64,000 bases of DNA from Pseudomonas sp. AN-1 (lineage in GTDB: Bacteria; Pseudomonadota; Gammaproteobacteria; Pseudomonadales; Pseudomonadaceae): positions 3,534,001-3,598,000 of the forward strand of contig NZ_CP139195.1 in NCBI RefSeq assembly GCF_034057115.1. Direction: 5' to 3'. Below the pieces are notes generated by a model. The model ran no database searches and had not been told where the DNA came from. It saw nothing but the letters and a program-made list of their open reading frames with translations. Both the position numbers and the translations under genes were made by a program. Of this stretch, positions 1 to 8,715 are shown in pieces (the stretch's first letter is position 1; every line of letters starts with the position of its first letter).

Positions 1-1
1 G

Positions 2-748
2 TGGCGCGACGATGCGCGGGCCACCGTGCTGCTGCTGCACGGCTACTACGACCACATGGGCCTGTACCGCCACGTGTTCGACTGGGCGCTGACGATGAAC
101 TTCGCCGTGCTGTCCTGCGACCTGCCCGGTCACGGCCTGTCCGAGGGCGAGCCGGCGAGCATCGGCGACTTCGCCGAGTATCAGGCGGTGCTCGCCGCGC
201 TGTTCCAGGCCGCCGAGCTGCTCAACCTGCCGCAGCCCTGGCACCTGTTCGGCCAGAGCACCGGCGGCGCCATCCTGCTCGACTATCTGCTGACCGGTGC
301 GCCGCGCCCGGATCTCGGCCAGACCGTGCTGCTCGCCCCGCTGGTGCGCCCGCGCGCCTGGCTGCGCTCACGGCTCAGCTACCACCTGCTCAACCCCTTC
401 GTCAGCCGGATCGCCCGCCGCTTCAGCGACAACTCCGGCGACGCGGCCTTCCTCGACTTCGTGCGGCGCGATCCCCTGCAGGCGCAGGTGCTGCCCACCG
501 CCTGGGTCGGCGCGCTGGCGCGCTGGATTCCGCGCATCGAGGAGGCTGCGCCTTCGGCGCGCACGCCGCTGATCATCCAGGGCGACGCCGACATGACGGT
601 GGACTGGCAGCACAATCTCGAGGTGCTGCAGGACAAGTTCCGCGGCGCCGAGCAGCTGATCCTGCCCGGCGCGCGGCATCACCTGGTCAACGAGGACGAG
701 GAGCAGCGCCGGCGGCTGTTCGCCCTGCTCGGCGAGCGCTTCGCCTGA
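2..748 (+). CDS. alpha/beta hydrolase (monoacylglycerol-lipase-like), 5' end cut by window
   Basis: C-terminal 248 residues of a serine hydrolase of the alpha/beta fold, probably of the S33 aminopeptidase/lysophospholipase group. The reading frame is open to base 2 (WRDDARATVLLLHG), so the true start lies upstream; the GTG at 26 falls inside the conserved first strand and HG oxyanion motif. The nucleophile elbow is GQSTGG (Ser codon near 257), the acid is probably in GDADMT (near 590) and the His in ARHHLV (near 680), so the triad looks complete. It probably acts on acyl esters, but the substrate cannot be read from the sequence. It is followed after 88 bp by a dedA-family gene on the same strand. 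Confidence 0.75.
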   Translation, partial: WRDDARATVLLLHGYYDHMGLYRHVFDWALTMNFAVLSCDLPGHGLSEGEPASIGDFAEYQAVLAALFQAAELLNLPQPWHLFGQSTGGAILLDYLLTGAPRPDLGQTVLLAPLVRPRAWLRSRLSYHLLNPFVSRIARRFSDNSGDAAFLDFVRRDPLQAQVLPTAWVGALARWIPRIEEAAPSARTPLIIQGDADMTVDWQHNLEVLQDKFRGAEQLILPGARHHLVNEDEEQRRRLFALLGERFA

Positions 749-836
749 GCGGCGCTGCTAGCATGGCGGCCGTTTCGATCCGCCGCGACGGCGGCACAGG
801 CAACCCGGGCGCGCCGGCGCGAGAGAGTTTCACCCC

Positions 837-1445
837 ATGTTTGAAGGCATAGTCGATTTCATCGCGCAGACGGGCTACCTCGGCGTGTTCCTGCTGATGG
901 TCCTGGAGAACGTCTTCCCGCCCATCCCCTCCGAGCTGATCATGCCGCTGGCCGGCTTCGCCGCCGCCAAGGGCGAGCTGAGCGTCGCCGGCGTGCTGCT
1001 GGCGGGTACCGCCGGATCGGTGTTCGGCGCGCTGCCCTGGTACTACGCCGGCTACTTCTTCGGCAGCGCGCGGCTGAAGCGGCTGGCCGGGCGTTTCGGC
1101 CGGGTGATGACCCTGTCGCCGCGCGACGTGGATACCGCCTGCGCCTGGTTCGAGCGCCACGGCTGGCAGGCCACCCTGTTCGGCCGCCTGGTCCCGGCGG
1201 TGCGCACGCTGATCTCGGTCCCTGCCGGCATGGTCGCCATGCCGCTGCGCGCCTTCCTGTTCTACTCGACGCTCGGCTCGCTGGTGTGGACCGGCGCGCT
1301 GACCGCCGCCGGCTACCTGCTGCACGGCCAGTATGCGCTGGTCGCCGACTACGTCGATCCGCTGTCCAAGGTGGTGGTGCTGGTGGTGGTCGGCGTGTAC
1401 CTGTACCGGCTGATCACCCACAAGGGCGCCAACGGCGAGGCCTGA
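837..1445 (+). CDS. DedA-family inner membrane protein
   Basis: 202 residues, the usual DedA length. The family signature is present: an N-terminal ENVFPPIPSE stretch (about residues 22-31) and the FGRLVPAVRTL motif (about 122-132) with its conserved Arg and Pro, set among four to five hydrophobic segments. DedA proteins are inner-membrane proteins now linked to lipid-carrier (undecaprenyl phosphate or phospholipid) flipping and to proton-motive-force homeostasis; the specific lipid is not predictable here. Start ATG at 837 is preceded by a weak GAGAG. A clear intrinsic terminator follows the stop, so the hydrolase-dedA unit ends here. Confidence 0.85.
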   Translation: MFEGIVDFIAQTGYLGVFLLMVLENVFPPIPSELIMPLAGFAAAKGELSVAGVLLAGTAGSVFGALPWYYAGYFFGSARLKRLAGRFGRVMTLSPRDVDTACAWFERHGWQATLFGRLVPAVRTLISVPAGMVAMPLRAFLFYSTLGSLVWTGALTAAGYLLHGQYALVADYVDPLSKVVVLVVVGVYLYRLITHKGANGEA

Positions 1446-1470
1446 AGCGCCGTCCGCGTTCGCCAACACA

Positions 1471-1495
1471 GCCCGAGGCCATCCTCGGGCTTTTT
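1471..1495 (+). terminator. intrinsic terminator after dedA-family gene
   Basis: An 8-bp perfect stem (GCCCGAGG / CCTCGGGC) with loop CCAT is followed by TTTTTG. It lies between the stop of the DedA gene and the convergent rtcB gene. Confidence 0.85.
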
Positions 1496-1509
1496 GTTGG
1501 CGCCGCGCC

Positions 1510-2940
1510 TCAGCCCTTGACGCACACCAGCGGGCGCAGCCGCGCCACCCGCCGCGCGAGGCCGGCCTGCTCGGCGGCCTCGACCACCGCGCCGACGTCC
1601 TTGTAGGCCAGCGGCGCCTCCTCGGCGACGCCGCGCAGGCTCGGGCTGCGGATCAGGATGCCGCGCCGTGCCAGCTCGTCGACCACGCCGCGGCCCTGCC
1701 AGCGGTTCAGCGCCTCGTGGCGGCTCATCGCCCGCCCGGCGCCGTGGCAGGCCGAGGCGAAGGCGTGCTCCGGCGCACCGCCGGCGCCGGCCAGAATCCA
1801 GGAGCCGGTGCCCATGCTGCCGCCGATCAGCACCGGCTGGCCGACCGCGCGGTACTCCGCCGGCAGCTCGGGGTGGCCGGGGCCGAAGGCGCGGGTGGCG
1901 CCCTTGCGGTGGACGAACAGGCGGCGGCGCTCGCCGCCGACGATGTGGCTCTCCTCCTTGCAGGTGTTGTGCGACACGTCGTAGAGCAGCGGCATGGCGA
2001 TGCCGGGGAACAGCTCGGCGAACGCCTCGCGCGCCAGCTGGGTGAGGATCTGCCGGTTGGCCAGCGCGCAGTTGATCGCCGCGCGCATGGCGCCGAGGTA
2101 GCTGCGGCCCAGCTCGGAGTCGAGCGGCGCGCAGGCCAGCTCGCGGTCGGCGAGCTGGATGCCGGCGCGCGGCGCGGCGATCACCATCTCGCGCAAAAAA
2201 TCGGTGCCGATCTGGTGGCCCATGCCGCGCGAGCCGCAGTGGATGGTGGCCAGCACGTCGCCCACCGCCAGGCCGTAGGCCTCTGCCGCCTCGAAGTCGA
2301 ACAGCTCGTCGACCACCTGCAGCTCCAGGTAGTGGTTGCCGGAGCCGAGGGTGCCCATCTCGTCGCGCTGGCGGTGCTTGGCCTCGGCCGAGACCTCGGC
2401 CGGCACCGCGCCGGCCATGCAGCCGCCTTCCTCGATATGGGCGAGATCGGCCACCGTGCCGAAGCCCTGCTCGACCGCCCACTTGGCGCCGCCGCGCAGC
2501 ATGGCGCCCATCTCCGATCCGCTCAGGCGCAGCGCGCCGGTGCTGCCGAGACCAGCCGGGATGCGGCGGAACAGCAGGTCGGCCAGACGCTCCTTGACCG
2601 CCTCGATGTCGGCTTCCTTCAGGCCGGTGTGCAGGCTGCGCACCCCGCAGGAGATGTCGAAGCCGACCCCGCCGGCGGACACCACGCCGCCCTGCTCGGC
2701 GTCGAAGGCGGCCACCCCGCCGATCGGGAAGCCGTAGCCCCAGTGGGCGTCGGGCATGGCGTAGGCGGCGTCGACGATGCCCGGCAGGGCGGCGACGTTG
2801 GCCAGCTGCTCGCCGACCTTGGCGTCCATCGCCTCGAGCAGCTCGCGCGAGGCGAAGATCACCCCCGGCACGCGCATGGCGCCGTGCCGGGGCATTTCCC
2901 ACTCGAAGGGGCCGCGCTGGCGGAACTGGGCGAGGTTCAT
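1510..2940 (-). CDS. rtcB: RtcB-family RNA ligase
   Basis: 476 residues. RtcB joins RNA ends bearing 3'-phosphate or 2',3'-cyclic phosphate to 5'-OH ends, using GTP and Mn2+, in tRNA splicing or RNA repair. Visible family motifs in order: MPDAHWGYGFPIGG, GGVGFDISCGVR (metal-binding Cys), GSGNHYLE, HCGSRGMGHQ, DVSHNTCKEE, and near the C-terminus ACHGAGR, which carries the His expected to be guanylylated. The start ATG is preceded by AGGAGG on the minus strand. Its usual partner archease is not adjacent but lies at 37115-37528, beyond the catabolic genes, as if they had been inserted between the two. rtcB is divergent from the mhp operon. Confidence 0.93.
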   Translation of the reverse strand: MNLAQFRQRGPFEWEMPRHGAMRVPGVIFASRELLEAMDAKVGEQLANVAALPGIVDAAYAMPDAHWGYGFPIGGVAAFDAEQGGVVSAGGVGFDISCGVRSLHTGLKEADIEAVKERLADLLFRRIPAGLGSTGALRLSGSEMGAMLRGGAKWAVEQGFGTVADLAHIEEGGCMAGAVPAEVSAEAKHRQRDEMGTLGSGNHYLELQVVDELFDFEAAEAYGLAVGDVLATIHCGSRGMGHQIGTDFLREMVIAAPRAGIQLADRELACAPLDSELGRSYLGAMRAAINCALANRQILTQLAREAFAELFPGIAMPLLYDVSHNTCKEESHIVGGERRRLFVHRKGATRAFGPGHPELPAEYRAVGQPVLIGGSMGTGSWILAGAGGAPEHAFASACHGAGRAMSRHEALNRWQGRGVVDELARRGILIRSPSLRGVAEEAPLAYKDVGAVVEAAEQAGLARRVARLRPLVCVKG

Positions 2941-3082
2941 GGAGCCTCCTGCCGGCGGTGCAGGGCCGCCGGCGCTGGCGTGGATGTCGTCGAGTCACTA
3001 TAGGCCTGTGGCGCTCGCGCGGGCGGGCCGGTCATCCGCCCGCCGGGCGCGCTGGGTAGGCAACTCGGCCAGCGCACAATCC

Positions 3083-3144
3083 TGCACTGCCGGGATAACG
3101 CCGTGACTCGGCGGAGCGCTGCGCAGCGGGGCGCTTCGCATAAT
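3083..3144 (+). promoter_or_regulatory. XylS/OxoS-type operator-promoter A (mhp operon)
   Basis: Distal half-site TGCA-CTGCCG-GGATA (3083-3097) exactly fits the XylS/BenR consensus TGCA-N6-GGNTA. After 6 bp comes the proximal half-site TGAC-TCGGCG-GAGCG (3104-3118), then 20 bp, then a CATAAT -10 box (3139-3144). Predicted start of transcription is about 3151, leaving a leader of about 160 nt before mhpB. The geometry is the same as at four other sites in the window. The rest of 2941-3311 shows only the rtcB ribosome site and this leader, with no convincing ORF. Confidence 0.8.
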
Positions 3145-3311
3145 CGGATCATTGCAGCCGCAACGCTTCTGGCGTGCCGCCCGTGCGGGCCGTCGCGCGG
3201 GCGGCGTTGCCCGAGCCCGCCACGGAGTCACCGGCCCATGATCGATGCGATGCCCCCGCGCAACCCTGTCCCGTACCGCCCCGTCGCTGCCGTCATGCGG
3301 GAGGCGCTGAG

Positions 3312-4268
3312 ATGAGCGTCTACCTGCAGTGCCTGTCGCACACGCCGCTGGTGGGCCATGTCGATCCGGCGGCGGAGGTGCTGGCCGAGGTGGACGCCGT
3401 GGTGAGCGACGCCCGCCAGCGCATCGCGCGCTTCGACCCGGAGCTGGTCATCCTGTTCTCGCCGGATCACTACAACGGCTTCTTCTACGACCTGATGCCG
3501 TCGTTCTGCATCGGCATGGCCGCCCACGCCATCGGCGACTACGGCACGGCCGCCGGCCCGCTGGCCGTGCCCCGCGAGCTGGCCGAGGCCTGCGCGAGCG
3601 CGGTGCTGGAAGCCGGGGTGGACGCCGCGGTGTCCTACCGCATGCAGGTCGACCATGGCTTCGCCCAGCCGCTCGAGCTGCTGCTCGGCGGCCTGGAGCG
3701 CTGCCCGGTGATTCCGGTGTTCATCAACGCGGTCGCCACGCCGCTGCCGAGCTTCCAGCGCGCCCGCCTGCTCGGCGAGGCCATCGGCTGCTTCGCCCGC
3801 ACGCTGGACCAGCGCGTGCTGCTGCTGGCTTCCGGCGGCCTCTCGCACCAGCCGCCGGTGCCCGAGCTGGCCAAGGTGGACGCGCGCATGGCCGAACGGC
3901 TCATGGGCGGCGGCCGCAACCTGCCGGCCGACGAGCGCGCGGCGCGCCAGCAGCGGGTGATCGATGCGGCGCGCGGCTTCGTCGACGACCCGCAGTCGCT
4001 GCACCCGCTCAACCCCGAATGGGACCAGGCGTTCCTCGACCTGCTGGCCGACGGCCGCATCGCCGAACTGGATCGCCTGGGCAACGCCGAGCTGTCGCGC
4101 CTGGCCGGCCGTTCCACCCACGAGGTGAAGACCTGGGTGGCCGCCTGCGCCGCCCTGTCGGCCTTCGGCCCCTACCGGGCCGGCGCGCGCTACTACCGGC
4201 CGATTCCCGAATGGATCGCCGGCTTCGGCGCGCTCAGCGCCCGGCCGGTCGGCCAGGCCGACGCCTGA
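3312..4268 (+). CDS. mhpB: 2,3-dihydroxyphenylpropionate 1,2-dioxygenase
   Basis: 318 residues, class III (LigB-type) extradiol dioxygenase that opens the ring of 2,3-dihydroxyphenylpropionate (or its cinnamate analogue) next to the hydroxyls, using Fe2+. The N-terminus has the CLSHTP iron-ligand motif (His10). His115 (QVDHGF) and His179 (GGLSHQ) fall at the same numbers as the acid-base histidines described for E. coli MhpB. Start ATG 3312 has GGGAGG upstream; the longer frame from 3174 has no family similarity. First gene of an mhpBCDFE-globin operon under operator A. In a quinoline setting this substrate is the product of the 8-hydroxycoumarin route, which ties the operon to oxoO/oxoR. Confidence 0.88.
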   Translation: MSVYLQCLSHTPLVGHVDPAAEVLAEVDAVVSDARQRIARFDPELVILFSPDHYNGFFYDLMPSFCIGMAAHAIGDYGTAAGPLAVPRELAEACASAVLEAGVDAAVSYRMQVDHGFAQPLELLLGGLERCPVIPVFINAVATPLPSFQRARLLGEAIGCFARTLDQRVLLLASGGLSHQPPVPELAKVDARMAERLMGGGRNLPADERAARQQRVIDAARGFVDDPQSLHPLNPEWDQAFLDLLADGRIAELDRLGNAELSRLAGRSTHEVKTWVAACAALSAFGPYRAGARYYRPIPEWIAGFGALSARPVGQADA

Positions 4269-4294
4269 CCCCACCCGAGCAAGGAAAACAGCCC

Positions 4295-5164
4295 ATGACG
4301 ACCCCACCCCAGACCCCGAGCGAAGCGGCCAGCAGCCGCTTCGTGCGCATCCAGGACGGCGAACTCGACCTCAACATCCACTACAACGACTGCGGCGAAG
4401 GTGCGGAAACCGTGGTCATGCTGCACGGCTCCGGTCCCGGCGCCAGCGGCTGGGCCAACTTCAACCGCAACATCGAGCCGCTGGTGAATGCCGGCTACCG
4501 GGTGATCCTCATGGACTGCCCGGGCTGGAGTCGGAGCGATTCGATCGTCTGCAGCGGTTCGCGTTCCGACCTCAACGCCCGCGTGCTCGCGGGCCTGCTC
4601 GATGCCCTCGACATCGACCGCGTGCACATCCTCGGCAATTCCATGGGCGCGCACAGCGCGGTGGCCTTCACACTCGCCAACCCCGCGCGGGTCGGCAGGC
4701 TGGTGCTGATGGGCGGCGGCACCGGCGGCGCCAGCCCGTTCGTGCCGATGCCCACCGAGGGCATCAAGCTGCTGCAGGGCCTGTACCGCGAGCCGAGCAT
4801 CGACAACCTGAAGAAGATGATGAGCGTGTTCGTCTACGACAGCAGCGAGCTGACCGAGGCGCTGTTCCAGGCGCGCCTGGACAACATGCTGGGCCGTCGC
4901 GACCACCTCGACAACTTCGTCAAGAGCCTGGCGGCCAACCCCAAGCAGTTCCCCGATTTCGGCCCGCGCCTGGCCGAGATCAGCGCGCCGACCCTGATCG
5001 TCTGGGGCAGCAACGACCGCTTCGTGCCGCTGGACAGCGGCCTGCGCCTGCTCGCCGGCATCCCCGACGCGCAGCTGCACGTGTTCAACCGCTGCGGCCA
5101 CTGGGCGCAGTGGGAGCACGCCGACAGGTTCAACCGCCTGGTGCTGGACTTCCTCGGCCACTGA
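4295..5164 (+). CDS. mhpC: 2-hydroxy-6-oxonona-2,4-dienedioate hydrolase (meta-cleavage product hydrolase)
   Basis: 289 residues, alpha/beta hydrolase of the C-C bond hydrolase group. It would split the MhpB ring-fission product into 2-oxopent-4-enoate and succinate. The oxyanion motif [10 protein letters not shown] (about 44-53), nucleophile elbow GNSMGAHS (Ser116), acid in GSNDRFVPL and His in RCGHWAQWE (about 267) are all present. ATG 4295 follows AAGGAAAACAGCCC. The gap to mhpB is 26 bp, and order and length match mhp operons. A second hydrolase of the same group lies at 33299-34156 beside a different dioxygenase, so the two probably serve different ring-fission products. Confidence 0.85.
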   Translation: MTTPPQTPSEAASSRFVRIQDGELDLNIHYNDCGEGAETVVMLHGSGPGASGWANFNRNIEPLVNAGYRVILMDCPGWSRSDSIVCSGSRSDLNARVLAGLLDALDIDRVHILGNSMGAHSAVAFTLANPARVGRLVLMGGGTGGASPFVPMPTEGIKLLQGLYREPSIDNLKKMMSVFVYDSSELTEALFQARLDNMLGRRDHLDNFVKSLAANPKQFPDFGPRLAEISAPTLIVWGSNDRFVPLDSGLRLLAGIPDAQLHVFNRCGHWAQWEHADRFNRLVLDFLGH

Positions 5165-5211
5165 GCCGGCTGCGGCGCTTTTCCTTCCTTCGTCACTATT
5201 CGAGGCAACTC

Positions 5212-6006
5212 ATGAGCGTGACCCAACAGACCCTGGAACAACTGGCCGCTGCCCTGCGCGGCGCCGAGGCGAGCGGGGCGGCCGTCGAGCCGCTGCGCGC
5301 TCTGATCGGCGAGGACAACGGCGCGGCCGCCTACGTCATCCAGCGCCTCAACGTCGCCCACGGCGTCGCCGCCGGCCGTCGCGTGGTCGGCCGCAAGATC
5401 GGCCTGACCAACCCCAAGGTGCAGGCCCAGCTCGGCGTCGACCAGCCGGACTTCGGCACCCTGTTCGCCGACATGGGCTACGGCGACAACGAGGTGGTGC
5501 CGTTCGGCCGCGTGCTGCAGCCGAAGATCGAGGCCGAGATCGCCCTGATCCTCGAGCGCGACCTGCCGCGCGTCGACACCACCTTCGCCGAACTGGTCGA
5601 TGCCACCGGCTGGGTGCTGCCGGCGCTGGAGATCGTCGGTAGCCGTGTGCAGAACTGGAACATCCGCTTCGTCGACACCGTGGCCGACAACGCCTCCAGC
5701 GGCTGCTACGTGCTCGGTGGTCCGGCGCGGCGCATTGCCGACGTCGACCTGCGTCAGGCGGCCATGCGCATGACCCGCAACGGCGAGGAAGTCTCCAGCG
5801 GCAGCGGCGCCGAGTGCCTCGGCCATCCGCTGAACGCCGCGGTATGGCTGGCGCGCACCATGGCCGGCCTGGGCGAGCCGCTCAAGGCCGGCGACGTCAT
5901 CCTCACCGGCGCCCTCGGCCCGATGGTCGGCGTGGCCGCCGGCGACCGCTTCGAGGCGGTGATCGAAGGCCTCGGCCAGGTCGCCGTCAACTTCTCGGCC
6001 GAGTGA
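5212..6006 (+). CDS. mhpD: 2-oxopent-4-enoate (2-hydroxypentadienoate) hydratase
   Basis: 264 residues, hydratase/decarboxylase family of meta-cleavage pathways. It adds water to 2-hydroxypenta-2,4-dienoate to give 4-hydroxy-2-oxovalerate, using a divalent metal. Family features seen: [12 protein letters not shown] (about 63-74), PKIEAEIAL (metal-binding Glu residues, about 104-112), a central [10 protein letters not shown] motif and a C-terminal GAVVG-like region (GALGPMVGV). Start ATG 5212 follows GAGGCAACTC. It stands 47 bp after mhpC and 32 bp before the acetaldehyde dehydrogenase. Confidence 0.88.
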   Translation: MSVTQQTLEQLAAALRGAEASGAAVEPLRALIGEDNGAAAYVIQRLNVAHGVAAGRRVVGRKIGLTNPKVQAQLGVDQPDFGTLFADMGYGDNEVVPFGRVLQPKIEAEIALILERDLPRVDTTFAELVDATGWVLPALEIVGSRVQNWNIRFVDTVADNASSGCYVLGGPARRIADVDLRQAAMRMTRNGEEVSSGSGAECLGHPLNAAVWLARTMAGLGEPLKAGDVILTGALGPMVGVAAGDRFEAVIEGLGQVAVNFSAE

Positions 6007-6038
6007 TCGGCGCGCTGCGTGCACAAGAGAACGACATC

Positions 6039-6974
6039 ATGAAAAAACTCAAAGTCGCCATCATCGGCTCCGGCAACATCGGCACCGACCTGATGATCAA
6101 GATCCTCCGTCACGGCCAGAATCTGGAAATGGGCGCCATGGTCGGCATCGACCCGGCCTCCGACGGTCTGGCCCGCGCCGCCCGCATGGGCGTGGCCATC
6201 ACCCACGAGGGTGTCGGGGGCCTGACCCGCATGGACGTGTTCAAGGACATCGACTTCGTCTTCGACGCCACCTCGGCCGGCGCCCACGTGAAGAACGACG
6301 CCTTCCTGCGCTCGCTCAAGCCGAACATCCGCCTGATCGACCTGACCCCGGCGGCCATCGGCCCGTACTGCGTGCCGGTGGTCAACCTGGAAGAAAACCT
6401 CGCCGCGACCAACGTCAACATGGTCACCTGCGGCGGCCAGGCCACCATCCCGATGGTCGCCGCGGTGTCGCGGGTGGCCAGGGTGCACTACGCCGAGATC
6501 GTCGCCTCGATCGCCTCGAAATCCGCCGGTCCCGGCACCCGCGCCAATATCGACGAGTTCACCGAGACCACGTCGAAAGCCATCGAAGTGATCGGCGGCG
6601 CCGCCAAGGGAAAGGCGATCATCGTCATGAACCCGGCCGAGCCGCCGCTGATCATGCGCGACACCGTGTTCGTGCTCTCCGAAGCGGTCGACCAGGCCAA
6701 GGTCGAGGCCTCGGTCGAGGAAATGGCCCAGGCCGTGCAGGCCTACGTGCCCGGCTACCGCCTCAAGCAGAAGGTCCAGTTCGACGTCATCCCCGAGGAC
6801 AAGCCGCTGACCATCCCCGGCCACGGCACCTTCTCCGGACTGAAGACCTCGGTGTTCCTCGAAGTCGAAGGCGCCGCCCACTACCTGCCGGCCTACGCCG
6901 GCAACCTCGACATCATGACCTCCGCCGCGCTGGCTACCGCCGAGCGCATGGCCCTGTCGATGCTGAACGCCTGA
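6039..6974 (+). CDS. mhpF: acetaldehyde dehydrogenase (acylating)
   Basis: 311 residues, NAD-dependent acylating aldehyde dehydrogenase that turns acetaldehyde and CoA into acetyl-CoA. It forms a complex with the aldolase encoded next, which channels acetaldehyde to it. The Rossmann motif [10 protein letters not shown] (about 8-17), the catalytic Cys in [11 protein letters not shown] (about 131) and the substrate-domain stretch [15 protein letters not shown] are all typical. Start ATG 6039 ([10 protein letters not shown]). It sits 11 bp before mhpE. The order BCDFE is that of mhp operons. Confidence 0.92.
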   Translation: MKKLKVAIIGSGNIGTDLMIKILRHGQNLEMGAMVGIDPASDGLARAARMGVAITHEGVGGLTRMDVFKDIDFVFDATSAGAHVKNDAFLRSLKPNIRLIDLTPAAIGPYCVPVVNLEENLAATNVNMVTCGGQATIPMVAAVSRVARVHYAEIVASIASKSAGPGTRANIDEFTETTSKAIEVIGGAAKGKAIIVMNPAEPPLIMRDTVFVLSEAVDQAKVEASVEEMAQAVQAYVPGYRLKQKVQFDVIPEDKPLTIPGHGTFSGLKTSVFLEVEGAAHYLPAYAGNLDIMTSAALATAERMALSMLNA

Positions 6975-6985
6975 GGAGACGTGCC

Positions 6986-8017
6986 ATGACCTTCGACCCG
7001 AGCAAGAAGCTGTACATCTCCGACGTGACCCTGCGCGACGGCAGCCACGCCGTGCGCCATCAGTACTCGATCCAGAACGTGCAGGACATCGCCCGCGCCC
7101 TGGACGAGGCGCGCGTCGATTCCATCGAGGTGACCCACGGCGACGGCCTGCAGGGTTCCTCGTTCAACTACGGCTTCGGCGCGCACACCGACCTGGAGTG
7201 GATCGAGGCCGCCGCCGAGGTGATCAAGCAGGCGAAGATCACCGTGCTGCTGCTGCCCGGCATCGGCACGGTCCACGACCTCAAGGCCGCCTACGACGCC
7301 GGCGCCCGTTCGGTACGCGTGGCCACCCACTGCACCGAGGCGGACGTCTCCAAGCAGCACATCGAATACGCGCGCAGCCTGGGCATGGACACCGTCGGCT
7401 TCCTGATGATGAGCCACATGATCCCCGCCGAGCAGCTCGCCGCCCAGGGCAAGCTGATGGAGAGCTACGGCGCGCAGTGCATCTACATGGCCGACTCCGG
7501 CGGCGCCATGAACATGCAGGACATCCGCGACCGCATGCGCGCCTTCAAGGCCGTGCTCGATCCGGCCACCCAGACCGGCATGCACGCCCACCACAACCTG
7601 TCGCTCGGCGTGGCCAACTCCATCGCCGCGGTGGAGGAAGGTTGCGATCGCATCGACGCCTCGCTGGCCGGCATGGGCGCCGGCGCCGGCAACGCGCCGC
7701 TGGAGGTGTTCATCGCCGCTGCCGAGCGCCTGGGCTGGAACCACGGCACCGACCTCTATCGCCTGATGGACGCCGCCGACGACCTGGTGCGTCCGCTGCA
7801 GGACCGTCCGGTGCGCGTCGACCGCGAGACCCTCGGCCTCGGCTACGCCGGGGTGTACTCGAGCTTCCTGCGCCACGCCGAAGTGGCGGCGGCCAAGTAC
7901 GGCCTGAAGACCCTCGACATCCTCGTCGAATTGGGCCGCCGGCGCATGGTCGGCGGCCAGGAAGACATGATCGTCGACGTCGCGCTGGATCTGCTGGCGG
8001 CCGGCAAGGGCCACTGA
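6986..8017 (+). CDS. mhpE: 4-hydroxy-2-oxovalerate aldolase
   Basis: 343 residues, class II (DRE-TIM barrel) aldolase that splits 4-hydroxy-2-oxovalerate into pyruvate and acetaldehyde. The N-terminal [16 protein letters not shown] motif contains the catalytic Arg and metal Asp, and [13 protein letters not shown] (about 198-210) holds the two metal-binding His. Start ATG 6986 is preceded by GAGGAGACGTGCC. It is the partner of mhpF and the last pathway enzyme of this operon; the globin gene follows after 88 bp. Confidence 0.92.
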   Translation: MTFDPSKKLYISDVTLRDGSHAVRHQYSIQNVQDIARALDEARVDSIEVTHGDGLQGSSFNYGFGAHTDLEWIEAAAEVIKQAKITVLLLPGIGTVHDLKAAYDAGARSVRVATHCTEADVSKQHIEYARSLGMDTVGFLMMSHMIPAEQLAAQGKLMESYGAQCIYMADSGGAMNMQDIRDRMRAFKAVLDPATQTGMHAHHNLSLGVANSIAAVEEGCDRIDASLAGMGAGAGNAPLEVFIAAAERLGWNHGTDLYRLMDAADDLVRPLQDRPVRVDRETLGLGYAGVYSSFLRHAEVAAAKYGLKTLDILVELGRRRMVGGQEDMIVDVALDLLAAGKGH

Positions 8018-8105
8018 GCGGCCCGGCTGCATGCGGGCTGGCGGGCCGTGCTGCGGGGCCCGCCGTGCCCGCCTTGCCGGGGTACATGAGAGAGGAGAGA
8101 GGCGC

Positions 8106-8498
8106 ATGCTGCCGACCAGTCGTGTGATGCAGAGCTACGGGCGCTGCTGCGCCAGCCCGGGCTTTTTCGATGACTTCTACCAGCGGTTTCTCGCCAGCTC
8201 GCCGGTGATCCGCGCCAAGTTCGCCGCCACCGACATGCTTGCGCAGAAGCATCTGCTGCGCGCCGGCATCCTCAACCTGGTGCTCCATGCGCGGGGGATG
8301 TCCGACTCCAAGCTGCGCGCGCTGGGGCAGAGCCACTCGCGAGAGGGGTTCGACATCCGCCCGGAGCTCTACGACCTGTGGCTGGATGCGCTGCTGCAGA
8401 CGGTCGCAGAGCATGACCGGGAGGTGCGTGCCGAGGACCTGACGGCCTGGCGCGAGGTCCTCGGCAAGGGGATTGCCCTGATCAAGTCGTGCTACTGA
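8106..8498 (+). CDS. single-domain globin at the end of the mhp operon
   Basis: 130 residues resembling the globin domain of flavohaemoglobins and single-domain bacterial globins. Seen: an N-terminal MQSYGRC...FFDDFYQRFL helix A/B pattern, FAATDM with the likely CD1 Phe, LAQKHLLRAGI in helix E and LGQSHSREGFDIRPELYDLW, whose His is the likely proximal haem ligand. There is no reductase domain. ATG 8106 follows an AGAGAGGAGAGAGGC ribosome site, and a terminator follows at 8538. The position suggests co-expression with the oxygen-consuming ring-cleavage enzymes, perhaps for O2 supply or NO/redox protection; this role is inferred. Confidence 0.72.
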   Translation: MLPTSRVMQSYGRCCASPGFFDDFYQRFLASSPVIRAKFAATDMLAQKHLLRAGILNLVLHARGMSDSKLRALGQSHSREGFDIRPELYDLWLDALLQTVAEHDREVRAEDLTAWREVLGKGIALIKSCY

Positions 8499-8537
8499 AG
8501 GTGGCAGGGTCCTCCCGGCGCTGCCCGAGGAGGTTTG

Positions 8538-8575
8538 GGCCGATGCTTCGCTGCCGGAGCATCGGCCATTTTCTT
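8538..8575 (+). terminator. intrinsic terminator after the mhp-globin operon
   Basis: Ten-base-pair perfect stem (GGCCGATGCT / AGCATCGGCC, 8538-8547 and 8558-8567) followed by ATTTTCTT. It separates the mhp operon from the transport operon promoter. Confidence 0.82.
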
Positions 8576-8602
8576 GCCGGCAGGGGACGCTTGTCCGGGG
8601 AG

Positions 8603-8682
8603 TGCACGGGCGGAAATTAATCTGCACCAACGGGACAAGCCGCGCGGTGGGCGGATAGTTGCTCCTCCGGGGTCTCCATAAA
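8603..8682 (+). promoter_or_regulatory. Divergent XylS/OxoS-type operator-promoter F (transport operon)
   Basis: Half-site TGCA-CCAACG-GGACA (8623-8637), then about 20 bp further on CGCG-GTGGGC-GGATA (8643-8657), then 19 bp to a CATAAA -10-like box (8677-8682). A further TGCA-CGGGCG-GAAAT lies 20 bp upstream (8603-8617), so three half-sites may stand at helical spacing. It fits the shared consensus less well than sites A-E, so its place in the regulon is probable, not certain. It lies just upstream of the YCF48-like gene. Confidence 0.5.
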
Positions 8683-8715
8683 GTGAGGTCAACGTCAACC
8701 CAGCGGACTTGACCC

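Noticed and set aside
3103-3315. Short ORF in the leader of mhpB and an in-frame mhpB extension from 3174
   Set aside because: No ribosome site, no family similarity, and it overlaps the operator; the ATG at 3312 with GGGAGG is better.
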